A DNA stretch of 64,000 nt from Klebsiella pneumoniae (GTDB lineage Bacteria > Myxococcota_A > UBA9042), in assembly GCA_945889325.1 (NCBI GenBank), contig CAMDBH010000001.1, positions 1 to 64,000 of the forward strand, in the 5' to 3' direction. Positions 16,744 through 25,570 of the stretch are shown piece after piece. Both the position numbers and the translations under genes were made by a program. Position 1 is the stretch's first letter; each line of letters opens with the position of its first letter. A model generated the notes under the pieces. It was not told the DNA's origin. It saw only the letters and a program-made list of their open reading frames with translations, and ran no database searches.

Positions 16744-19410
16744 CTATGCTTTCTTCGCTAGATCCGCGGCTACCCAACGCTCGGACCATTCGCCCAGCAG
16801 CGCGTGTGCTTGGCGTGGCGACAGCGTGTCCAAATCCAGCTGCGCAAGCGCAGAAAAAAGGGCGTTTTTTTGCATTTCTTCCTTATTAATAGTAACTTCT
16901 GGAAGCCTGTGCACAGGCTGCGCGGCCTGTTCAAACAGGCCCATTTGACGCAGGGCTTGACCCTTCGCAGATAACCCTAACAAAGTCGCGCTATTGTGTT
17001 CCAGCTGTTCCAACAACACCCGCGCCCGATCGATAACCGCTTGCGGCAACCCGGCCAACCGCGCCACCGCAATGCCGTGCGAGCGATTGGTCGGCCCTGG
17101 CAGCAAACTGTGCATGAAAATAATGTCGTGGCCCCATTCGCGAACGGCGATGTGGGCGTTGCGCAGCCGCGGCAACTTTTCAGAAAGCTGTGTTAATTCA
17201 TGATAATGTGTCGCAAATAGGCACAGAGATCGGTTGGCATCGTGCAGCGTCTCCATCACCGCCCACGCGATCGAAAGGCCATCGTAAGTTGAAGTGCCGC
17301 GACCGATTTCATCCAAAAGCACTAGGGTTCGCGGGCTTGCTTGCTGCAGAAGTTGGGCCGTTTCGCGCATTTCGACCATGAAGGTCGACGCGCCCTCGCT
17401 GATGTCGTCGCCAGCGCCGATGCGGGTCATGACGCCGTCCAATATGCCCATAACAGCCGATTCTGCCGGTACAAAACTGCCTGCTTGCGCCAAAATGACC
17501 GCCAACGCGACTTGGCGCATCAGGGTCGATTTGCCGGCCATGTTCGGCCCGGTGAGCAGCAAGATTTGCGCGGGCTGTACGTCTTCACTCAGCACCGCCG
17601 CCGGCGGGTCGCCGCGTAAGTGCACGTCATTGGGCACAAATTTGCCCGCGGGCAACAGCTGTTCGATCACGGGGTGGCGGCAGGCTTTGAGATGGGCGAT
17701 CGGCGCGTCGACCCATTTGGGGCGAACGTAATGCCATTGCGCGGCCAACTCAGCAAAGCCCTGATGCACGTCCAGTTGCGCCAAGGCCCCAGCAATCGTG
17801 CGCAAAAGGTCCAAATCGCTGCCAGCTCTTTGCACCAACGCGCGAAACAATTCGCTCTCACGCGCCAGCCGATCGGCTTGGGCACTGAGCACTTTGCGCT
17901 CAAAGGCGATGAGTTCGTCTGTTGTATAACGTTCAGTATTTTTTAGTGTCTGTTTGCGGTGGTAGTGGGCCGGCACCTGGTCAGCGCGGCTGCGGCCAAT
18001 TTCGATGCCGTAGCCGGTGACGCGGTTGTAGCCGACTTTGAGCGCAGAAATTCCTGTATTTTTTTGCTCTTGGGCTTCAAAGCGGTCCAACCAGGCCGCA
18101 CTATTTTCAGCAAGTTCGACCAGCGCATCCAGTTGCGCGTCAAAGCCTTGGCGAATCACGCCGCCATCGGCCAAAAGCAGGCGCGGCTCGTCGGCCAGCC
18201 CGGCGCGCAGATCGGCCAATAGCGACTCAAATCCACTGAGATCTCCTATAATTCCAGCCAAAATGACCGAACCAACCACGGGCTGTAGCGCAGCGAGCAG
18301 CGCGGGCAAAGTCGCCAACGTATCGCGCAACGTCGCTATTTCACGCGGTTGCGACAGACCTGCCGCTGCTCTGGTCGCAAGGCGAGCCAAGTCGCCTAAA
18401 TGCTTGAACTGATCGCGGATCGCTTGGCGGGTCGGCCGGTCATCCAGCAGACGCTGCACCGCATCATGGCGCAATTCTAACGCTTTCCTATCAGCAAGCG
18501 GGGCCAACAGCAGCCCGCGCAACAAACGCGCGCCCGCGCCGGTACAGGTGTGATCCACGGCGTGCAGCAGGGAGCCTTGGCGGCGGCCATGGCGCGACGT
18601 CGCCAACAGTTCCAAGTGCAGCACAGTCTCGCGGCCGAGCGCCAAATGTGCTGTCATCACTAGCGGTTGCGCGGTCTGCAACAATTTTTCACTGCCCGGT
18701 CGCACTTCTTGCACGTACTGGCGCAGCAGGGCGACGGCCGCATCGACCGCGGTGTGGTGCGGCTGAAGCTTTGGCACTTCCCGTATAGTTTGAAGCACAT
18801 CGCGCATACTGGGCGCCGAGGCCAGCCAAGGCTTTGCTTCAACCGGCAGCACCAGTTCGCGCGGTTCCAGGCGCACGAGTAGGACCGCAAGTGCGGTTGG
18901 ATGCAGCACTTCGGCGACTTGCAACGCGCCCGTCGACACGTCTGCGACCGCGACACCCAAGCCGCCGTTCTTGGTCGGCGCCAACGCCAAGATATTGTGA
19001 TCGCGCCGCAAATCGAGGGCATCGGTTTCAAGCACAACGCCGGGCGTGATGACGTGGGTAACGCCGCGCTGCACAATGCCTTTGGCGTGGGCTGGATCTT
19101 CCAGTTGCTCAACGACCGCGCAGCGGCGACCGGCCTGCAAAATGCGCTGCACGTGCACGGACATGGAATGCCACGGAAAACCGCACATCGGGATCGGCCG
19201 CGGGTCGTTTTTATTGCGCGACGTGAGGTTGATGTCGAGCAGGCGCGAACCGTCTAGCGCGTCTTCAAAAAAAAGCTCGTAAAAATCACCCATTCGAAAC
19301 AAGATCAGCGCATCTGGGTGGCGCGACTTGGCGTCCAGCACTTGACGCATCACGGGCGTTTGCGCCGCTACGTCCACATCATGGGTGATCATCCAGTGCG
19401 GCGCGTTCAT
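16744..19410 (-). CDS. mutS: DNA mismatch repair protein MutS
   Basis: 888 residues, full length for MutS. The mismatch-reading FxE motif is present (GDFYELF, F43-E45). The Walker A motif TGPNMAGKST lies near residue 620 and Walker B LVLLDEIGRGTSTYDG near 695. It recognises mispairs and recruits MutL; no mutL is in the window. The gene begins 53 bases downstream of a small lipoprotein gene on the same strand, and a 153-base gap with a possible promoter separates it from the xer gene. An alternative start at 19392 would remove six residues. Confidence 0.97.
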   Translation of the reverse strand: MNAPHWMITHDVDVAAQTPVMRQVLDAKSRHPDALILFRMGDFYELFFEDALDGSRLLDINLTSRNKNDPRPIPMCGFPWHSMSVHVQRILQAGRRCAVVEQLEDPAHAKGIVQRGVTHVITPGVVLETDALDLRRDHNILALAPTKNGGLGVAVADVSTGALQVAEVLHPTALAVLLVRLEPRELVLPVEAKPWLASAPSMRDVLQTIREVPKLQPHHTAVDAAVALLRQYVQEVRPGSEKLLQTAQPLVMTAHLALGRETVLHLELLATSRHGRRQGSLLHAVDHTCTGAGARLLRGLLLAPLADRKALELRHDAVQRLLDDRPTRQAIRDQFKHLGDLARLATRAAAGLSQPREIATLRDTLATLPALLAALQPVVGSVILAGIIGDLSGFESLLADLRAGLADEPRLLLADGGVIRQGFDAQLDALVELAENSAAWLDRFEAQEQKNTGISALKVGYNRVTGYGIEIGRSRADQVPAHYHRKQTLKNTERYTTDELIAFERKVLSAQADRLARESELFRALVQRAGSDLDLLRTIAGALAQLDVHQGFAELAAQWHYVRPKWVDAPIAHLKACRHPVIEQLLPAGKFVPNDVHLRGDPPAAVLSEDVQPAQILLLTGPNMAGKSTLMRQVALAVILAQAGSFVPAESAVMGILDGVMTRIGAGDDISEGASTFMVEMRETAQLLQQASPRTLVLLDEIGRGTSTYDGLSIAWAVMETLHDANRSLCLFATHYHELTQLSEKLPRLRNAHIAVREWGHDIIFMHSLLPGPTNRSHGIAVARLAGLPQAVIDRARVLLEQLEHNSATLLGLSAKGQALRQMGLFEQAAQPVHRLPEVTINKEEMQKNALFSALAQLDLDTLSPRQAHALLGEWSERWVAADLAKKA

Positions 19411-19462
19411 GGCGCGTCAGCCTTCGTCGCGGCCGCGCGCCGGCTGAGGACGCGGCGACGGC

Positions 19463-19882
19463 TCAAGGCGCTGCCGATTCGACGCATTGCAGTTTTCGCA
19501 ACAATGTTGGACCCTTGGCGTCGCCAGCCACCAGGGCCGGACAGGCAAGCGTCTCAGACCATTGCCACTGAGTGTCGGCGCGCGCTGCAAGCTTTAGCGC
19601 ACTACCGCGTGGAATTGTAGCACAAGTTCGCTGCGGGACCCCGAGCGACCACGTCTTCGGGTCGAGTTGGTCGCCGAGCATGAGTTGGACGCGCGTGACT
19701 TTGCCGCCACAAGTGTCCGCCGAGACTTCGATTTGTAGGTCGCAGACGCTCGGAGGACACACCCCGTCGGGGCAGGCGCAGGTCGCGACCGGCAACGGAT
19801 CCAACACCGGCGAAGTTTGGCAAGCCGGCGCGCAAGTTGCAGTGATGACAAGTACTATTTTGCGCCAGTCCAACTTAATCAC
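19463..19882 (-). CDS. Small Cys-rich exported protein, probable lipoprotein
   Basis: 139 residues from GTG 19882, the start that places a short positive N-terminus (IKLDWRK) directly before a hydrophobic stretch ending in CAPAC. ATG 19948 in the same frame is the alternative and would bury the signal. Five of the mature Cys residues cluster in the first 40 positions (ATCACPDGVCPPSVCDL, DTCGG). No family is recognised. It is divergent from the lipoprotein gene at 20028 and directly upstream of mutS, an odd pairing that is probably only transcriptional. Confidence 0.6.
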   Translation of the reverse strand: MIKLDWRKIVLVITATCAPACQTSPVLDPLPVATCACPDGVCPPSVCDLQIEVSADTCGGKVTRVQLMLGDQLDPKTWSLGVPQRTCATIPRGSALKLAARADTQWQWSETLACPALVAGDAKGPTLLRKLQCVESAAP

Positions 19883-20027
19883 CCGAAAATCAGCGTCGAT
19901 AGAGCGGATGCGCCCTTCGCCTGTGCAGAATGCGATGAGTTTGCGCATGAGTCAACCGAACCTTGGCACGCGCGGCGGCGCATGCCATCCTTGGCGGTTT
20001 GGGCGTTTGATGGCGCGCGAGGGTGAG

Positions 20028-21095
20028 ATGCGCAAGGTTTTGGCACAGGTTTGGATGATTGCTGTCGTTTTTTCCGTCGCGTTTCTGGGATGCGGCGGCG
20101 CGTCGCCGGTTCAAAATATTCAAATCCTTGACCCCACGACCAAGCCGGTCGGCATCATCGTATTGCCGGTTGCCCAAATGGTGCCGGACACCACGGCGCT
20201 CGACGTGATCGCGCGTAGCCACGATGCGGCTGCTTATTTGTTGCAAAATACCAACTTGCCGATTTTGGGACCGCTGGATTTTTCGATCAACAAAAGCGTC
20301 GATGACGTGCGGATCGTGGCCGCGGATACCGATCTGTTCTCGCGCAAAGATGAACTGGGTGAAGAACCGCGCCAATGGCTGGCGTTGGCGCTGCTGATCA
20401 CGGAGAACCGCGCCGAAAATGTTCGCGATATTCAAGATGTGCGCGAAAAGGATCCAAAAAAACAAAAGATCTTTCGGCAACACGGCATCGACGCAAAAGT
20501 GCGGGTTGAAGTGTCGCTGCTCGATCCGCGGCGCGGCAACCGAGTGGCGGGACTTTCTTTTGAATTCGATGATGATCCGACCCAGTTTGAACCTGGCGGC
20601 GATCCGCGTCCGGGCATCACCAAGGCGATCCAGCAGGCGCTTGGGCATTTGCTGGCGACGTCAGGCGAGGGCCTGCGCGGCATCGGCGCGAGGCGCTGGC
20701 GCGGCGACGACATGGCTGACAACCTGCTGCCGTTTCTGGCTTGGTCGGCGGGCGATCTGAAAAGTTTCAACGTGCTGCATTCCGCCGACGCCGAGGTGAC
20801 CCGCGACGCCAAGGTGCTTGGCCTTTGGGATCGTTTTGCACCGAATCTGGAAATGGTCAGTATTTTTCACGCGACCCGGCAAAAAGGACTGATCGTGCGC
20901 AAGGCCCATGCGCCGCTGTTGGCGGGCGACTTGGTGTTGAGCGTGTCCGGTCATGCAGTCACCGCAACCTACCAATTTGATCGCCTGCTGCAACTGGCGG
21001 GCAATGCGGGCGCCAAGGTCGAGGTGTGGCGCAACGCCGCGAAATTGACCCTCGATGTCGCATGGCCTCAACTGCCTGCTATCGCTAAAGAATGA
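20028..21095 (+). CDS. Lipoprotein with PDZ-like C-terminus
   Basis: 355 residues. The start is fixed by GAGG five bases upstream of ATG 20028 and by a lipobox FLGC after a clean hydrophobic signal, so it should be a lipid-anchored periplasmic protein. The middle part (residues 30-230) has no family I recognise; it contains IIVLPVAQMVPD and a Lys-rich charged patch (DVREKDPKKQK). Residues about 275-355 resemble a PDZ domain: HAPLLAGDLVLSVSGHAV, then a final beta strand AKVEVWRNAAKLTLDV. The stop overlaps the recD2 start (ATGA), so a membrane lipoprotein and a cytoplasmic helicase share one transcript. Confidence 0.75.
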   Translation: MRKVLAQVWMIAVVFSVAFLGCGGASPVQNIQILDPTTKPVGIIVLPVAQMVPDTTALDVIARSHDAAAYLLQNTNLPILGPLDFSINKSVDDVRIVAADTDLFSRKDELGEEPRQWLALALLITENRAENVRDIQDVREKDPKKQKIFRQHGIDAKVRVEVSLLDPRRGNRVAGLSFEFDDDPTQFEPGGDPRPGITKAIQQALGHLLATSGEGLRGIGARRWRGDDMADNLLPFLAWSAGDLKSFNVLHSADAEVTRDAKVLGLWDRFAPNLEMVSIFHATRQKGLIVRKAHAPLLAGDLVLSVSGHAVTATYQFDRLLQLAGNAGAKVEVWRNAAKLTLDVAWPQLPAIAKE

Positions 21096-23389
21096 CCCGA
21101 CCTTCTGCAACTGGTCTGCTCGATTTTAGCGCGCCACCCGCAGTTGCACCCACTGGCAAAGCAACGCCCGGTCCCGCAGCGCTTCGCGCTTGGCAAGGCG
21201 TCGTTGAGCGCTTTGTCTATCGCGATGAAGCAAAGGGTTTTGCCATTGTTGCCGTGCGCAACGCCGCTGATGGTGAATTGTGGACCGTCAAAGGCGCATT
21301 AGCGACGGCATCGATCGGCGACACTTTTGCGCTGCGCGGAGAGACGATCGACGACCCCAAATACGGTCGGCAATTTCGCGCCGATAGCGCCACGCCGACC
21401 CTGCCAACAACGCCCGAGGCTGTCGCCCAATACTTGAAAACGACTTGTGACGGTGTCGGCGCGGTGTTGGCTGCGCGGATTGTGGCCACTTTGGGGGCCA
21501 GTGCCCTCGAGCAGATTCACAGCGATCCTGAGGCCCTGCAACGCGTGACCGGTCTGTCGAAAAAAAAGCGCGAGCACATCGCAGAAGTGCTACAAGCGCG
21601 CGCATCGGCCGAACAAGCAACGGTTTTCTTGTTGGAACACGGCTTTGGTCCCGCGTTGGTCGGCAAAATTTTGGCGCGCTACGGCCGCGACGCGCCGATC
21701 AAGCTCCGCGCCAATCCCTACCAGTTGGCTGACGAAATCTACGGTATCGGATTTCGCACGGCGGATAATTTTGCGCTCGATCTCGGTTGGTTGCGCGATG
21801 CGCCCCCGCGCTTGCGCGCCGGCCTGCGCTACGCGCTGCACGATCTGGCGCAACAAGGTCACACAGCACCGCCTGAAGTCCTGGTCCGCGAACGAGCCGC
21901 GGCGATTTTGGAGGTCGCGCCAGAAACATTGACTAATGCAATTACGGACTTGGTACAATCAAAGCGCGCCGTACTTCTGCCTGCGCTGGGCAGCGAGGGC
22001 GAGCCGGCGCTGGCGCTGCCCGAGTTGGCGGCAACAGAAAAGCATTTGGCCAAGCGGCTATTGGAGCTGCTCCACGCCCACACCGATACCGTGGCCGAAG
22101 CGCTGGTGGAGCGCCGCCTGCATCTGGCTGAAATTTCATTAGGTTTTGCGCTGCAAGGGGGTCAGCGCGATGCCGTCGCGGCTGCGTTGCGCGGTGGCGT
22201 GCTGGTGGTCACCGGTGGACCGGGCACCGGAAAAACCACAATCATCCGCGGAGTTTTGGCCGCGCTTGCCCCGGACGACGCCAAGGTGGTGTTGGCCGCG
22301 CCAACCGGCCGCGCGGCGCGGCGGCTTGAGGAGGCCACAGGACTGGAAGCAAAAACGCTGCACCGCTTGCTGGAGTTTGAACCGCGAACCGGCGAGTTTT
22401 TGCGCGATGAAAAGCAGCCGCTGGACGCCGATGTTGTGATCGTGGACGAGGTGTCCATGATGGAAGTGCCGCTGGCAGCAGCACTTTGCGACGCGGTCGC
22501 GCTTGGCGCTCGCCTGCTATTGGTCGGCGACGCCGATCAGTTGCCATCGGTCGGACCGGGGGCCGTGCTGGGCGATCTTTTGGCTTCCAAAGTTATTCCA
22601 AGCATTTATCTCGAACGGATTTATCGACAGGGCGAAGGATCGTGGATCGTGCACAACGCGCATCGCGTGCGGCGTGGTGAACTGCCGGTGACCGATGAAC
22701 GGGGCGGCGATGGCGATTTCTTTCTGATTGCAAGGGATTCCCCTGAGGATATCCTCAAAACCATCGTGGAGATCATCACCCATCGCCTGCCGCGCCGTTT
22801 TGGCTTTGATCCGATCGGCGACATTCAAGTGTTGGCGCCGATGCACCGTGGCAGTTTGGGCACGACGGCGCTCAATGAAGTGTTGCGCCAAGCGCTCAAT
22901 CCTGAAGGTGAAATTCTTCAAGGCGGCTTTCGCGTCGGCGACAAGGTCATCCAACTGCGCAACGACTATGAACTGGATGTTTTCAATGGCGATATCGGCC
23001 GCGTCGTCGCGATGGTGCGCAAAACCGATCAGCAACCGGCGGATAACAAACAGGGGATTCTGGCTTCTGAAAGTGCGATTCGCGTCCATTTCGGCGATCG
23101 GGCGATCGACTATCCGGTCGCGCATCTGCAACACTTGCAACTGGCTTACGCAGTGACCGTCCATAAGGCGCAAGGTAGTGAATATCCTGCGGTTATCTTG
23201 CCGCTGCACGGTCAACAGCACGTCATGTTGCAACGCAATTTGCTGTATACGGCGCTGACCCGCGGCAGGCGGATCGTCGTGCTCGTGGGGCAGCCGTACG
23301 CGCTGCAACGCGCGGCGAGCAATGACGCGCCGGTGCACCGACACACGCGTTTGTGCCATGAATTAATTGCACAAAGCGATGGCGCATAG
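21092..23389 (+). CDS. recD2: RecD2/TraA-type DNA helicase
   Basis: 765 residues. The N-terminus (FVYRDEAKGFAIVAV, then VGAVLAARIVATLG helix-hairpin-helix) is the OB/HhH extension that distinguishes RecD2 from E. coli RecD. Superfamily 1B motifs follow: Walker A GGPGTGKTT near 375, DEVSM near 452, GDADQLPSVGPG, and near the C-terminus VTVHKAQGSEYPAVILP and YTALTRGRR. It should be a 5'-3' ssDNA-translocating helicase in repair, acting without RecBC, neither of which is seen here. ATG overlaps the preceding stop, and the RNB ribonuclease gene starts on the base after its stop. Confidence 0.93.
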   Translation: MTRPSATGLLDFSAPPAVAPTGKATPGPAALRAWQGVVERFVYRDEAKGFAIVAVRNAADGELWTVKGALATASIGDTFALRGETIDDPKYGRQFRADSATPTLPTTPEAVAQYLKTTCDGVGAVLAARIVATLGASALEQIHSDPEALQRVTGLSKKKREHIAEVLQARASAEQATVFLLEHGFGPALVGKILARYGRDAPIKLRANPYQLADEIYGIGFRTADNFALDLGWLRDAPPRLRAGLRYALHDLAQQGHTAPPEVLVRERAAAILEVAPETLTNAITDLVQSKRAVLLPALGSEGEPALALPELAATEKHLAKRLLELLHAHTDTVAEALVERRLHLAEISLGFALQGGQRDAVAAALRGGVLVVTGGPGTGKTTIIRGVLAALAPDDAKVVLAAPTGRAARRLEEATGLEAKTLHRLLEFEPRTGEFLRDEKQPLDADVVIVDEVSMMEVPLAAALCDAVALGARLLLVGDADQLPSVGPGAVLGDLLASKVIPSIYLERIYRQGEGSWIVHNAHRVRRGELPVTDERGGDGDFFLIARDSPEDILKTIVEIITHRLPRRFGFDPIGDIQVLAPMHRGSLGTTALNEVLRQALNPEGEILQGGFRVGDKVIQLRNDYELDVFNGDIGRVVAMVRKTDQQPADNKQGILASESAIRVHFGDRAIDYPVAHLQHLQLAYAVTVHKAQGSEYPAVILPLHGQQHVMLQRNLLYTALTRGRRIVVLVGQPYALQRAASNDAPVHRHTRLCHELIAQSDGA

Positions 23390-25357
23390 ATGACATCACC
23401 CCTTTGCCTATTTCAAAAAGATGGCGCCGTGCTGCTTGGCCGGGTTTTGCAAAGCAAGGCCGCCAGCCCGTGGCGCATCGAGACGGCGGGCAGCCCAACC
23501 GCGCAAGTTTATAAAATCGATAAGAAATTTGTGGTGATGCAGTTGGGTTTGCTCGCTGAAGACTGGCGGCAAGCGGAAAATGTGCTTCACGACGCGCAGC
23601 GGCAGGTGGCCGCCGAAGACGTGGAGCAAGTCTGGTTGTTGCTGGAAAGCCAAGCCAGCGGCTTGGGCGAAGTGACCCAACTTTTGTTGGGAAAAAGCGA
23701 CCTTGCGTCGCGGCAAACAGTGGCGCTGGTGTTGGGCGTGGCAGACGACGGTTTTTATTTGGATCAAACCGGTTTGCAGCGCCGCGATGCGACGGCACGA
23801 CAGGCACACTCTTTAGCGCGGACACTAAAACAAGCTGCAGATCAGCAGATTGCGCCGTGGTTGCTGGCTATTGACGCGCTGCGGCTGACCGGCACCGGCG
23901 ACAAATTGGCGCTGCAACAAGCTGGCGACCGCCTTCTGGCGTGGATCGGACGTCCGCAAGTCACTGATCTTGCAGTGGAACAATTCCTTGTGCAGCGCGG
24001 TCGCCACCACGCAGCCCAGCCCCGCGATGCCGCGGATTTGCTGTCTGAGATGCAAGTGTGGGATGGGCATGAGGATTTGGAATTGTGGCGTTCCGGCGTG
24101 CTGCAACCGTTTGCGCCAGATGCCCTAGCCTGCCTCCAGGTTGCGCCGGAACTCCCTGATACTGAACTTGATTATCCGTTTGTCACCATCGACAACGATG
24201 CGCCGCATGAAGTCGACGATGCGATCTACGCCGAAGAAGTCGCCGATGGCACGCGCATCTGGTTGGCGATTGCCGCGCCGACTGCGTGGGTCCGTGCGGG
24301 TGATGCCCTTGATCTTGCTGCGCAACACCGCGGTTCAACCCTGTATCATCCGCGCCACACTGTGCCCATGCTGCCGGACGAACTGGCGCGCGATGCGGCA
24401 TCGCTGACTGTCGACAAGTGGCGACCGGCGCTGGTTTTTGCCGCGACCGTCGCACCCGACGGTAGGTTGCTCGATCAGACCTTGCAAGAAGCGCGGATTC
24501 GCGTGGGTTTTGCTTGGAGTTATCGGCGCTTGGAAAGTGTTCTCGCGGGCCAGCAAGCGGCCGATGAAATCGACCTGCCGTTGGTGCAGCGGCTGATCGA
24601 AGCCTGCAACCGCGCGGAACACGAACGAATTCGCAATGGCGCGTTCTTGCTCTACAAACCGGACGTGGATGTTTCGGCACCGGCGCACGGGGAGGTGGTG
24701 ATCACGCCGGCGAGTCAAATGAGCCCGCCGCGGCGCATGATCACCGAAGCCATGGTCATTTGCGGCCAAATTGCAGCTAGTTACGCCCGCGAAAACGCCG
24801 TCGCCCTGCCGTACCGCGCCCAGCCAAAACCACAACACCCCAGTCGTCCGCCAGGCCTGTATAGCGATCCCGCGGATGTTTATGCGGTTTTTCGCAGTCT
24901 GGCCCCAGCGCGCTTCAGCGTGCAGCCGCAGGAGCACGGCGTGATCGGCGTGCCCGCCTACGTGCAGGTGACGTCGCCGTTGCGGCGGTACGGTGATTTG
25001 TTGGCGCAGCGGCAGTTGCTCGCGGCGTTGCGGCACCAGCCGCGGCCGCACACCGGCGCTGAAATTGAAGCGATCATGCGCCACACCGACGATGCCCAAG
25101 CGCTACGACGTCAGATTCAACGCCGCGGCGATCGCTATTTCAAACTTGTGTGGCTGGCCCAGCGCGGGATTGGCACGACGTTGCTAGGTCAAATCGTGCG
25201 TCCGCTGCAGCAACGCGGACAAATGCTGCTGTACGTGCCGGATCTTGGCCTCGAAGTCGCGTTGCATGCGCCTGCGCATCCGCCCGGTACGTGGCTGACA
25301 GTCGCAGTGCGCAGCGTTCACCCAGGGCAGGGAGAACTTGCGGTGTCGATAGCGTAA
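23390..25357 (+). CDS. RNB-domain ribonuclease (RNase II/R family)
   Basis: 655 residues. The RNB catalytic signature is TIDNDAPHEVDDAIY near residues 265-280, with the Asp residues that bind the two metal ions, followed by the typical LAIAAPTAWVRAGDALDLAA and the core HPRHTVPMLPDELA. The C-terminal part (residues about 510-560) includes SPLRRYGDLLAQRQL, the conserved R/Y region before the S1-type domain. The N-terminal ~240 residues are not the cold-shock domains of classic RNase R, so it belongs to the shorter RNB group of delta-type and cyanobacterial genomes. It degrades single-stranded RNA 3' to 5'. Start ATG follows the recD2 stop with no gap. Confidence 0.9.
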   Translation: MTSPLCLFQKDGAVLLGRVLQSKAASPWRIETAGSPTAQVYKIDKKFVVMQLGLLAEDWRQAENVLHDAQRQVAAEDVEQVWLLLESQASGLGEVTQLLLGKSDLASRQTVALVLGVADDGFYLDQTGLQRRDATARQAHSLARTLKQAADQQIAPWLLAIDALRLTGTGDKLALQQAGDRLLAWIGRPQVTDLAVEQFLVQRGRHHAAQPRDAADLLSEMQVWDGHEDLELWRSGVLQPFAPDALACLQVAPELPDTELDYPFVTIDNDAPHEVDDAIYAEEVADGTRIWLAIAAPTAWVRAGDALDLAAQHRGSTLYHPRHTVPMLPDELARDAASLTVDKWRPALVFAATVAPDGRLLDQTLQEARIRVGFAWSYRRLESVLAGQQAADEIDLPLVQRLIEACNRAEHERIRNGAFLLYKPDVDVSAPAHGEVVITPASQMSPPRRMITEAMVICGQIAASYARENAVALPYRAQPKPQHPSRPPGLYSDPADVYAVFRSLAPARFSVQPQEHGVIGVPAYVQVTSPLRRYGDLLAQRQLLAALRHQPRPHTGAEIEAIMRHTDDAQALRRQIQRRGDRYFKLVWLAQRGIGTTLLGQIVRPLQQRGQMLLYVPDLGLEVALHAPAHPPGTWLTVAVRSVHPGQGELAVSIA

Positions 25358-25521
25358 TCTGCCGAAGAAATAGGTGTCAGGGCGGCTGCGTTTGAACTTT
25401 CGTGGCGACATTTGCCACAAACACCAGTATAAGCCCGTTTGCGTCGACCGCGCGGAACGCAGTGGCCGTTTGGGACGCAAACATTGCACAATGCGGGGTT
25501 TTTGTTGTCATTTTCTGCCAA
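25318..25521 (-). CDS. Small four-cysteine zinc-ribbon protein
   Basis: 67 residues from a TTG start with GGGAG seven bases upstream. The first half has a CNVC...CGKC arrangement (Cys 12, 15, then 34 and 37 approximately) with an Arg/Lys-rich loop RGRRKRAYTG between, as in small nucleic-acid-binding zinc ribbons. The second half is unremarkable. It fills the otherwise empty 213-base interval between the RNB gene and the next plus-strand gene and overlaps the last 40 bases of the RNB gene antisense. No family name is known to me. Support is a good ribosome site, clean Cys pairing and position; the alternative is chance. Confidence 0.45.
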   Translation of the reverse strand: MAENDNKNPALCNVCVPNGHCVPRGRRKRAYTGVCGKCRHESSNAAALTPISSADYAIDTASSPCPG

Positions 25522-25570
25522 AGGACCGCTCCCGCCGGCGCTAGCACGCTACGTGTTTTCTTGGGAAACC

